Source of the DNA: Bacillus sp. (in: firmicutes)
Lineage (GTDB): Bacteria; Bacillota; Bacilli; Bacillales; Cytobacillaceae
DNA length: 7,124 nucleotides
Direction: 5' to 3'
Assembly: GCA_003457145.1 (NCBI GenBank)
Contig: DMSR01000165.1
Location: 2,734 to 9,857 of the forward strand
Shown piece after piece: positions 1-5,266 of the stretch. The notes below the pieces were generated by a model. The model made no database searches, was not told where the DNA came from, and saw only the letters and a list, made by a program, of their open reading frames with translations. How positions within the stretch are numbered: the stretch's first letter is position 1; the number at the start of each line of letters is the position of its first letter. Position numbers and translations under genes: made by a program.

Positions 1-49
1 TTCAAGTGAATGGCACACTCTATAGCTAGAAGTAATTGGAGGAGTGTAC

Positions 50-874
50 ATGAAGCTATTTTTGGCCGTACTTGCATTTCTGAACTGGTACTATATTCCG
101 TTTCAATCTCCATCGGCTCCTGTAGAAGTAGAAGGAGTCGATGTCAATTTAAAGAGAAATGAATTGGCTTTTACATTTTTCTCTTTAAGCGATGGAGAAG
201 CCGCCCTTATTCAGCATGGCAGCGGTGAGAATATACTGATAAACACCGGGGGCAAGGATACTTTGCAGGAACTGGAGCGCTTGCTTTCCCTTTTTCAGGT
301 TAATTCAATCTCTTCAGTAATTCTGACGCAGAAGGATGGAGTATCTAATCTTGCGCAAGTTGTTCAAAAGTATAAAGTGAAGCAAATTATTACTGGAGAT
401 GCTGCATACAAAGCATTTAATGTCCCGACTGGTGAAGTGAAGGTAATCGGATGGGAACAGGAAGCTTTACATAAGTTGGCACCAGGACTGACGGCAGAGG
501 TTGTGTACGATGGGAAAGAGGATAATGAGGGGACGGATATCTCTTTCCAGTTTTTCCATCATCAAATTTTTTATGTCAGCTCTGCAAGTCAAAAGTCGGA
601 GCAAGCATTTTTAAATGAACCATTAAAAAATGTGAATATTGTCAAGCTTCCCTTTTATGCAGCAAAGGGCACATTTTCAGATTTGTTAATTGAGCATCTG
701 GATCCGCAGATTGCTGTGATATTCAAGTCAAATACAATAAAACCTGATCCGGATTTATTGGAAATGCTGAACGAAGCTTGGATTGATGTTTATTTCACAA
801 AACAACATGGTACTGTTACAATAAAGCTTACCGATTCGAATTATGACGTGATCACAATCATGAGCGAAGAGTAG
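50..874 (+). CDS. Membrane-anchored ComEC-like metallo-beta-lactamase-fold pseudoenzyme
   Basis: The product has 274 residues. Residues 1-18 form a hydrophobic N-terminal segment (MKLFLAVLAFLNWYYIPF), a likely signal anchor, so the rest probably faces outside. The body follows the order of motifs in the C-terminal MBL domain of ComEC/Rec2 DNA-uptake proteins: LSDGEAALIQ at about 46-55 (family VGQGDAxLI), ILINTGG at 62-68 (family ILIDGG), LTQKDGVSNL at 92-101 (family LTHxHxDHxGG), YVSSAS at 175-180 (family LTGD), LPFYAAKGT at 200-208 (family HHGS) and SNTIKPDPDLLEML at 228-241 (family GHPxPExLxxL). Every usual metal ligand is replaced, so hydrolase activity is unlikely; a binding or structural role is my inference. 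The start is ATG at 50, because GGAGGAG (38-44) lies 5 bases upstream; an in-frame GTG at 44 overlaps that site. It is not full-length ComEC, since the multi-helix channel domain is absent. The fold is fairly secure; the function is unknown. Confidence 0.75.
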   Translation: MKLFLAVLAFLNWYYIPFQSPSAPVEVEGVDVNLKRNELAFTFFSLSDGEAALIQHGSGENILINTGGKDTLQELERLLSLFQVNSISSVILTQKDGVSNLAQVVQKYKVKQIITGDAAYKAFNVPTGEVKVIGWEQEALHKLAPGLTAEVVYDGKEDNEGTDISFQFFHHQIFYVSSASQKSEQAFLNEPLKNVNIVKLPFYAAKGTFSDLLIEHLDPQIAVIFKSNTIKPDPDLLEMLNEAWIDVYFTKQHGTVTIKLTDSNYDVITIMSEE

Positions 875-897
875 GAAAGATTGCCGGCTCCAATAAC

Positions 898-920
898 AAC
901 CCTGTTTAGAAAACAGGGTT
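898..920. terminator. Perfect 10-bp hairpin just after the MBL-like gene (possible weak terminator)
   Basis: AACCCTGTTT (898-907) and AAACAGGGTT (911-920) are perfectly complementary around a 3-base loop (AGA). The stem begins 24 bases after the stop codon at 874. On the + strand no T-run follows, so it is not a classical intrinsic terminator. On the minus strand the stem is followed by GTTATTG, which is only moderately T-rich. It may protect an mRNA 3' end or terminate inefficiently in either direction. Confidence 0.4.
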
Positions 921-943
921 AAGACAACATAATCTAAAAGGCT

Positions 944-971
944 TTGACATGACCGTTATGAAGCATACAAA
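944..971 (+). promoter_or_regulatory. Candidate promoter at the left side of the non-coding stretch
   Basis: A consensus -35 hexamer TTGACA (944-949) is followed after 16 bases by TACAAA (966-971), which matches four of six positions of TATAAT. Transcription would begin near 978 and run into the hairpin-rich stretch. No gene with a ribosome site follows nearby, so the product would be a non-coding RNA or a long leader of ypmA. The -10 element is weak, so this is tentative. Confidence 0.3.
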
Positions 972-1345
972 ACCTTAAACCAGTCAAGAAGCTATGTTCC
1001 ATACTCCTAAGCATTAATGAATGCTTATCGATTAAAACTCAGCCCCGCACCCTACTTTGCTTCGAGCTCTTTTCACGTGTGGCTAACTATACAGATTAAC
1101 CTAATCTGGCTTCGGGCTACTCTGTTCATAAGTCATCCTCGCAGATTATTAGGTGAAGCATGATAACACGGCTGGCGCCTGTCTCAGGCTGCATAGGAGA
1201 TTTATTGGGAAAGCAGTCAGGCTAAAACCGTCCTTTACTAGGTTCCTTTGTGTGGATTGGCTGAAGTCTGCGTTTCCACAGGTGAGGATGGTCTGAGAAT
1301 ACATAATCCGGATGTAAATACAACAAAGTTAATGGTTTCCAAAGC

Positions 1346-1371
1346 AAAAAACTGCGCATTTACCTGCGCAG
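1346..1371 (-). terminator. Intrinsic terminator reading on the minus strand
   Basis: Read on the minus strand, CTGCGCA (1371-1365) and TGCGCAG (1358-1352) form a perfect GC-rich 7-bp stem with loop GGTAAA, followed directly by six T (1351-1346). This is textbook intrinsic-terminator form. In the + direction the hairpin is preceded by six A and followed by GCCCCGG, so it would not terminate there. It has no annotated minus-strand gene to serve, which points to an unannotated minus-strand transcript starting to its right. Confidence 0.6.
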
Positions 1372-1423
1372 CCCCGGATGTGTGTGTCCTAGAAAAAGTA
1401 TTGTTTTTGTGTAAAGCAAACTC

Positions 1424-1452
1424 TTACCAGTGACGCATTCACCTGATATAAT
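1424..1452 (+). promoter_or_regulatory. Likely sigma-A promoter with extended -10, upstream of ypmA
   Basis: TTACCA (1424-1429) and a perfect TATAAT (1447-1452) are separated by 17 bases, and TGA immediately before the -10 (1444-1446) makes it an extended -10 element (TGnTATAAT). Transcription would start near 1459, giving ypmA a leader of about 275 bases. It uses the same TTACCA -35 as the promoter proposed for dnaD at 5219-5247. It is the best promoter in the non-coding stretch by sequence. Confidence 0.55.
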
Positions 1453-1733
1453 GAGTTAACGTTTATTTTAGTTTGGCCATCCGGGATCTAATTATAAGCC
1501 TCTTTTCGTAAACTTTGATGCTTTTTCAACCAGCTTCTGGATTTTTATGAGGTATGTTGCATTCTAAGTTAGTTGTCCTGACACGAGTCGCCTTCTGATA
1601 GGAAAGCTTCTCGAAAACAGCCCTGACACCTATTAAGAATACGGATGCTAAGATGGTACGAAAAGCAATAATCAATGCGAAAAGAGCCAATTATAAATAG
1701 CAATTATTGTTTTACTAGAGGAGGAATTCCATT

Positions 1734-1904
1734 ATGGAGAGTAAAATTGAAGTGTTATCAACAGTGAAGATACAGAATAGTCCTGATTTGTATAAAGTGG
1801 TTGATGCACTGAATAGAACATTAAAGCATAATGACCTTATGTTTGGGCTGGCATTGGATCAAGAAGACATGGATAAAGCAATTTTTACAATCTACCGTAC
1901 ATAA
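1734..1904 (+). CDS. ypmA: YpmA family small protein (DUF4264)
   Basis: This is a 56-residue protein of unknown function. The start (MESKIEVLSTVKIQ) and end (LALDQEDMDKAIFTIYRT) closely follow B. subtilis YpmA as I remember it, including the identical 56-residue length. The start is ATG at 1734 with a consensus AGGAGG (1719-1724) 9 bases upstream. No signal peptide or membrane segment is visible, so the protein is probably cytoplasmic. It is followed after 14 bases by ypmB, with aspB 22 bases beyond, which suggests one transcription unit. An 11-bp inverted repeat (1662-1672/1703-1713) ends 5 bases before the ribosome site and might influence its access. The gene is under 60 codons and easily missed by length-filtered gene calling. 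Confidence 0.93.
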   Translation: MESKIEVLSTVKIQNSPDLYKVVDALNRTLKHNDLMFGLALDQEDMDKAIFTIYRT

Positions 1905-1918
1905 AGAAGGGGATTACA

Positions 1919-2404
1919 GTGAAGAAGTGGATTTTGCTTAGTGTTCTCATGCTCATTGTGGTTATGGGAATCCTGGTAAAAGTTTATTTAAATGCGACTG
2001 AACCTGTCAAAGAAGCAGAAGAAAAGGCAGTAAACATTGCTGTGAAAGAGACGGATTTGACTGATTTTAGAGATTTTGAACTTTATAGTGGTCAAGAAAC
2101 ATACTATGTCATGACAGGAACAAGCGCAAAAAAAGAAGATATTTATATTTGGATATCGGAAAAAGATAAAGAAATCGTCACAAGAAAGACAAAAAACGGT
2201 ATCACGAAAAAAGAAGCTCTAAATAAACTATATGAAGAAAAAAACCCTACAGAAATCATCGAAGTCAGGCTTGGAATGGCAAGGGTACAAAAGACGGACA
2301 GGCCAGCCTGGGAAATTTTCTACCGAAATGAAAACGACACAATCAATTATTATTATGTGGACTTTGATACCGGAGAAAAATTGAGGGCTATTTATAATCT
2401 GTAA
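1919..2404 (+). CDS. ypmB: YpmB, membrane-anchored PepSY-like protein
   Basis: The product has 161 residues. A single N-terminal transmembrane segment (about residues 4-24, WILLSVLMLIVVMGILVKVYL with a preceding MKK) would anchor the rest outside the membrane. The exported part shows PepSY-type features: a charged helix-like stretch followed by WISEKDKEIV (about 78-87), and a second unit ending PAWEIFYRNEND...YYYVDFDTGEKL (about 129-155). PepSY domains are linked in other proteins to inhibition or sensing of extracytoplasmic peptidases, but no function is established for YpmB. The start is GTG at 1919, supported by AAGGGG (1907-1912) 6 bases upstream; no better ATG lies near. It is 14 bases after ypmA and 22 before aspB, so co-transcription with both is likely. 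The size matches the B. subtilis homologue. Confidence 0.9.
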   Translation: MKKWILLSVLMLIVVMGILVKVYLNATEPVKEAEEKAVNIAVKETDLTDFRDFELYSGQETYYVMTGTSAKKEDIYIWISEKDKEIVTRKTKNGITKKEALNKLYEEKNPTEIIEVRLGMARVQKTDRPAWEIFYRNENDTINYYYVDFDTGEKLRAIYNL

Positions 2405-2426
2405 ATATTATTTGGGAGGTAAAGGT

Positions 2427-3614
2427 ATGGAGATTAAGTTAGCCAGCAGGGTGGGTGCACTCACCCCTTCATCAACATTGGCAATCACAGCTAAAGCAAA
2501 GGAATTGAAAGCTCAGGGCAGGGATGTAATTGGACTCGGTGCCGGGGAACCAGATTTTAATACACCTCAGCATATAATAGATGCAGCGGTGAAGTCTATG
2601 AACGAAGGATTCACTAAGTATACTCCTTCAGGCGGACTTCCTGAATTAAAAAAAGAAATTGCTTTAAAGCTAAAGAAAGACCAGGGGCTTGAATATAAGC
2701 AAAATGAAATAATTGTTACAAACGGAGCGAAGCACGGCCTTTACACTTTATTCCAAGTACTTCTTAATGATGGGGATGAAGTAATCATTCCTATTCCTTA
2801 TTGGGTCAGTTACCCAGAACAAGTTAAGCTTGCAGGGGGAAATCCAGTTTATGTTGAAGGACTGGAACAAAATAACTTTAAAATCACACCTGACCAGTTA
2901 AAAGAAAAAATTTCCGGAAAGACCAGGGCAATCATTATCAATTCTCCAAGCAATCCAACCGGGATGGTATACACACGGGATGAGTTGAAAGAATTGGGCG
3001 ATGTCTGCCTTGAAAAAGGCATTCTAATCATTTCTGACGAGATTTATGAAAAGTTGATTTATGGCAATACAGAACATATTTCAATCGCTGAGATTTCAGA
3101 GGAATTAAAGAAACAGACAATCATCATAAATGGAGTCTCAAAATCGCACTCAATGACTGGATGGAGAATTGGGTATGCAGCCGGCAATAGTAAGATCATT
3201 AATGCAATGACAGATCTTGCAAGCCACAGTACTTCTAACCCAACAACGCCTGCACAATATGCATCAATAGCTGCCTACTCCGGGGACCAGGAAGCTGTAG
3301 AAACAATGCGCTCCGCTTTTGAAGATAGACTCGAAATCATTTATGGGAAGTTAAATGGAATTCCTGGTTTCAAATGCCTCAAGCCACAGGGAGCGTTTTA
3401 TTTCTTTCCGAATGCTAAAGAAGCTGCCGTTTCATGTGACTGTAAGAATGTCGATGAATTTGCCGAATTATTGTTAACTGAAGCCAACGTTGCAGTTGTG
3501 CCTGGGTCAGGATTTGGTGCGCCAGATTATCTTCGGATGTCCTATGCCACATCCCTGGATCAACTGGAGGAAGCCATCAGCCGCATTCATCAATTTGTAA
3601 AAAGCCGTAACTGA
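2427..3614 (+). CDS. aspB: Aspartate aminotransferase (class I/II PLP enzyme)
   Basis: This cytoplasmic enzyme catalyses reversible amino transfer between aspartate and 2-oxoglutarate (oxaloacetate and glutamate), supplying aspartate for asparagine, lysine, threonine and pyrimidine synthesis. The 395 residues match bacterial subgroup Ib aspartate aminotransferases. Visible elements include GLGAGEPDFNTP near 36-47, INSPSNPTG (Asn176), ISDEIYEKL (Asp204, Tyr207), NGVSKSHSMTGWRIGYAAG with the PLP-binding Lys239 and phosphate-binding Arg247, and LRMSYATS with the substrate-carboxylate Arg370. Lys239 agrees with the numbering known for Bacillus enzymes. The start is ATG at 2427, because GGGAGG (2414-2419) lies 7 bases upstream; a longer frame from TTG at 2412 would overlap that ribosome site. 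It is the last gene of the ypmA-ypmB-aspB unit and is followed by an intrinsic terminator. No defect is seen. Confidence 0.97.
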   Translation: MEIKLASRVGALTPSSTLAITAKAKELKAQGRDVIGLGAGEPDFNTPQHIIDAAVKSMNEGFTKYTPSGGLPELKKEIALKLKKDQGLEYKQNEIIVTNGAKHGLYTLFQVLLNDGDEVIIPIPYWVSYPEQVKLAGGNPVYVEGLEQNNFKITPDQLKEKISGKTRAIIINSPSNPTGMVYTRDELKELGDVCLEKGILIISDEIYEKLIYGNTEHISIAEISEELKKQTIIINGVSKSHSMTGWRIGYAAGNSKIINAMTDLASHSTSNPTTPAQYASIAAYSGDQEAVETMRSAFEDRLEIIYGKLNGIPGFKCLKPQGAFYFFPNAKEAAVSCDCKNVDEFAELLLTEANVAVVPGSGFGAPDYLRMSYATSLDQLEEAISRIHQFVKSRN

Positions 3615-3621
3615 TTCAAAC

Positions 3622-3656
3622 AGCGGAGAGTCTTTGGAGAGATTCTCCGCTTTAAA
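3622..3656 (+). terminator. Intrinsic terminator of the ypmA-ypmB-aspB unit
   Basis: AGCGGAGA plus GTCT (3622-3633) pairs with AGAT plus TCTCCGCT (3640-3651), making a 12-bp stem with one G-U and a 6-base loop. It starts 7 bases after the aspB stop. The tail (TTTAAAGTCT) is only modestly T-rich, so termination may be incomplete. Confidence 0.75.
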
Positions 3657-3663
3657 GTCTAAC

Positions 3664-3713
3664 AGGACATTATTAAGGTATGTTTTCTAGCGATTTACCT
3701 TAATCCATGTCCT
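3664..3713. repeat. Long imperfect inverted repeat between aspB terminator and asnS promoter
   Basis: AGGACAT (3664-3670) pairs with ATGTCCT (3707-3713), and ATTAAGGTA (3672-3680) pairs with TACCTTAAT (3696-3704). This gives 16 base pairs with a 1x2 internal loop and a 15-base apical loop. It starts 13 bases after the aspB terminator stem and ends 17 bases before the asnS -35. No T-run follows on either strand, so it is not an ordinary terminator. It could act as an RNA 3' structure in read-through transcripts, a processing site, or a DNA operator. Confidence 0.6.
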
Positions 3714-3729
3714 TGCCGAATTTCAAATG

Positions 3730-3758
3730 TTGCTTGCATTAATTTGCAAATGTATAAT
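3730..3758 (+). promoter_or_regulatory. Likely promoter of asnS, flanked by CAAATGT repeats
   Basis: A perfect -10 TATAAT (3753-3758) lies 17 bases after TTGCTT (3730-3735). The start of transcription would be near 3765, leaving a leader of about 45 bases. That is too short for a T-box, and none is seen, so tRNA-sensing control of asnS is unlikely here. The heptamer CAAATGT occurs twice, at 3724-3730 and 3747-3753, 23 bases apart, overlapping the upstream edge of the -35 and the start of the -10. Confidence 0.6.
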
Positions 3759-3808
3759 AAAAATCATACATACTACCAGCTTTGTTTAGTTTTGGAGGGA
3801 ACAATACA

Positions 3809-5104
3809 GTGAATAAATCAACAATTGCAGAAGTTCATAAATATGAGGGCAAAGAAGTTAAAATAGGTGCCTGGCTTGCTAATAAGCGTTCAAGCGGTAA
3901 AATCGCCTTTCTACAGCTTCGCGATGGGACAGGCTTTATCCAGGGAGTCGTAGTCAAAAGCGAGGTTGCTGAGGAAGTATTCCAGCTTGCGAAATCAATC
4001 ACACAGGAATCTTCTATGTATGTAACAGGGACAGTGACGAAGGACGAAAGATCAGCTCTTGGATTTGAATTGCAGGTCAATGGGATCGAAGTGATTCAAC
4101 AGTCAACTGATTATCCGATTACTCCAAAAGATCATGGAACTGAGTTTCTCATGGATCACCGGCATTTGTGGCTGCGTTCAAAGCGACAGCATGCGGTAAT
4201 GAAGGTGAGGAATGAAATAATTCGAGCTACCTATGAATTTTTCAATGAGCAAGGCTTCTCTAAAGTAGATCCGCCTATCTTAACAGGAAGTGCCCCTGAA
4301 GGTACAACTGAGCTATTCCATACGAAATATTTCGATGAAGATGCGTACCTTTCTCAGAGCGGCCAGCTATATATGGAAGCTGCGGCAATGGCGCTTGGAA
4401 AAGTATTTTCATTTGGTCCGACCTTCCGTGCCGAAAAATCAAAAACGCGCCGTCATCTAATAGAATTCTGGATGATCGAGCCGGAAATGGCCTTTTATGA
4501 ATTTGAAGACAATTTGAAGGTACAGGAAGAATATGTTTCATATATTGTTCAATCCGTTATAAAAAATTGCACAGTTGAACTGAAGGCTTTAAACAGGGAT
4601 ACATCTAAGCTCGAGAAAATTCAGGCTCCATTCCCGCGAATCAGTTATGATGATGCACTGAAGTTCCTGCATGAAAAGGGATTTGATGATATCCAGTGGG
4701 GAGATGATTTCGGAGCTCCACATGAAACAGCGATTGCTGAAAGCTACGATAAGCCGGTGTTCATCACTCATTATCCAACTACGTTAAAACCTTTTTATAT
4801 GCAGCCGGCGCCCGACAGGGATGATGTAGTCCTGTGTGCAGATTTGATTGCACCTGAAGGTTACGGGGAAATTATTGGCGGCTCAGAACGTATTCATGAC
4901 TACGATTTACTTAAGCAGCGTCTGGAAGAGCATGACCTGCCTCTTGAATCGTATAACTGGTATTTACAGCTGCGCCAATATGGTTCTGTACCACATTCGG
5001 GATTTGGACTTGGCCTGGAAAGAACAGTTGCCTGGATTAGCGGGGTAGAGCATGTCCGTGAATCAATTCCATTTCCGCGTTTGTTAAATCGATTGTACCC
5101 TTAA
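3809..5104 (+). CDS. asnS: Asparaginyl-tRNA synthetase (class IIb)
   Basis: This cytoplasmic enzyme attaches asparagine to tRNA-Asn using ATP. The 431 residues match the B. subtilis enzyme closely. The N-terminal OB-fold anticodon-binding domain spans about 1-100 ([33 protein letters not shown]). The class II catalytic core follows: motif 1 region [17 protein letters not shown] (about 144-160), the [10 protein letters not shown] loop, motif 2 [21 protein letters not shown] (about 206-226) and motif 3 [10 protein letters not shown] (about 400-409), ending [10 protein letters not shown]. The start is GTG at 3809, with GGAGGG (3794-3799) 9 bases upstream; the longer frame from 3782 would run through this ribosome site. 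Its own promoter and terminator suggest a single-gene transcript. It sits after aspB, whose product leads to asparagine. Confidence 0.97.
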   Translation: MNKSTIAEVHKYEGKEVKIGAWLANKRSSGKIAFLQLRDGTGFIQGVVVKSEVAEEVFQLAKSITQESSMYVTGTVTKDERSALGFELQVNGIEVIQQSTDYPITPKDHGTEFLMDHRHLWLRSKRQHAVMKVRNEIIRATYEFFNEQGFSKVDPPILTGSAPEGTTELFHTKYFDEDAYLSQSGQLYMEAAAMALGKVFSFGPTFRAEKSKTRRHLIEFWMIEPEMAFYEFEDNLKVQEEYVSYIVQSVIKNCTVELKALNRDTSKLEKIQAPFPRISYDDALKFLHEKGFDDIQWGDDFGAPHETAIAESYDKPVFITHYPTTLKPFYMQPAPDRDDVVLCADLIAPEGYGEIIGGSERIHDYDLLKQRLEEHDLPLESYNWYLQLRQYGSVPHSGFGLGLERTVAWISGVEHVRESIPFPRLLNRLYP

Positions 5105-5116
5105 GTAATAAGCAAG

Positions 5117-5141
5117 AGGCCCGGTTAATTTCGGGCCTTTT
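5117..5141 (+). terminator. Intrinsic terminator of asnS
   Basis: AGGCCCG (5117-5123) pairs with CGGGCCT (5132-5138) around an 8-base loop and is followed by TTTTAATGTTT if the last stem T is counted. It begins 12 bases after the asnS stop. The strong GC stem with a T-rich tail is classical. Confidence 0.88.
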
Positions 5142-5218
5142 AATGTTTATTCGTCTATTATTTCTTGATTTATCGCTATTTTTCGACTAATTTCCCTTTT
5201 TAATCTTTTTCTATTTGA

Positions 5219-5247
5219 TTACCAGCCGGGCTTGTTCATGCTATACT
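5219..5247 (+). promoter_or_regulatory. Likely dnaD promoter with extended -10
   Basis: TTACCA (5219-5224), a 17-base spacer and TATACT (5242-5247) preceded by TGC (5239-5241) form an extended -10 sigma-A promoter. A T-rich run (about 5142-5220) lies upstream and might help as an UP element. The predicted start near 5254 leaves only about 13 bases before the dnaD ATG, just enough for the GAGGTG ribosome site. Confidence 0.55.
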
Positions 5248-5266
5248 ATGAAAAGAGGTGTCCGGA

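Larger units (their letters stand above)
1346..1487 (-). ncRNA. Candidate minus-strand small RNA, about 140 nt
   Basis: Reading leftward, TATAAT at 1496-1491 would place a start near 1487-1484. The transcript then opens with CCCGGATG (1485-1478), which is perfectly complementary to CATCCGGG (1380-1373) at its other end, and the intrinsic terminator 1371-1346 follows one base later. Nested pairs lie inside: 1457-1453 with 1423-1419 (5 bp) and 1442-1439 with 1433-1430 (4 bp, loop 5). The inner helix gains a G-U pair (1443/1429) that is possible only on the minus strand. The closed-stem plus terminator layout resembles a bacterial small regulatory RNA. The weak point is the absence of a good -35 hexamer and of an extended -10. 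It overlaps the + strand promoter at 1424-1452, so the two transcripts would be antisense to each other. I do not recognise the family. Confidence 0.33.
875..1733. other. 859-base non-coding stretch, rich in inverted repeats; candidate structured RNA region
   Basis: No convincing protein gene lies here on either strand. The only open frame over 60 codons (1248-1433, TTG start) has no ribosome site and overlaps strong RNA-like helices. Complementary segments found by eye on the + strand: 1008-1015/1020-1027 (8 bp, loop 4); 1092-1098/1102-1108 (7 bp, loop 3); 1133-1139/1151-1156 (6 bp with a bulge); 1177-1181/1185-1189 (5 bp, loop 3); 1227-1235/1284-1292 (9 bp, two G-U) enclosing 1251-1256/1275-1280 (6 bp); 1352-1358/1365-1371 (7 bp, loop 6); 1373-1380/1478-1485 (8 bp, GC-rich); 1511-1515/1566-1570 plus 1517-1521/1559-1563; and 1662-1672/1703-1713 (11 bp). 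This density suggests one or more structured RNAs, or leader RNA of the ypmA operon. I see no match to tmRNA, RNase P, SRP RNA, T-box or common riboswitch cores, no terminal repeats, and no transposase or HNH/TnpB-type gene. Confidence 0.45.

Noticed and set aside
1073..1140. Minus-strand 18-codon ORF (ATG at 1129-1127) with GAGG upstream
   Set aside because: Too short to separate from chance, overlaps proposed RNA helices, and no neighbouring minus-strand gene supports it.
1151..1225. Short ORF from ATG 1160 with AGGTGA just upstream (21 codons)
   Set aside because: Spacing of about 4 bases is poor, the peptide has no recognisable character, and the segment is inside the hairpin-rich stretch where chance ATGs are expected.
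1248..1433. 61-codon open frame with six cysteines on the + strand
   Set aside because: It begins with TTG, has no ribosome site, and runs through strong complementary segments (1275-1280, 1284-1292, 1352-1371). The cysteine count follows from TGT/TGC repeats in structured sequence. More likely non-coding.
1577..1629. CRISPR-like array suggested by repeated CCTGACAC
   Set aside because: Only two 8-base copies, no repeat-spacer periodicity and no cas genes.
875..1733. Known RNA classes or a mobile element (tmRNA, RNase P, SRP, T-box, group I/II intron, IS605/IscB-type guide RNA)
   Set aside because: None of the core motifs I know for these was seen: no CCA-ended acceptor or tag reading frame, no T-box core GGGTGGNACCGCG, no domain V, no terminal inverted repeats, no transposase or nuclease gene. 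A remote or degenerate member cannot be excluded without a covariance-model search.
3765..3808. T-box or other tRNA-sensing leader for asnS
   Set aside because: The promoter at 3730-3758 leaves only about 45 bases of leader, far too short, and no T-box core sequence is present.
2849..4771. Minus-strand open frames of 60-88 codons inside aspB and asnS
   Set aside because: They are antisense shadows of well-identified + strand genes, lack ribosome sites of note and have no recognisable product.
4848..5048. 66-codon + strand frame inside asnS
   Set aside because: Out-of-frame shadow across the conserved motif 3 region of asnS.
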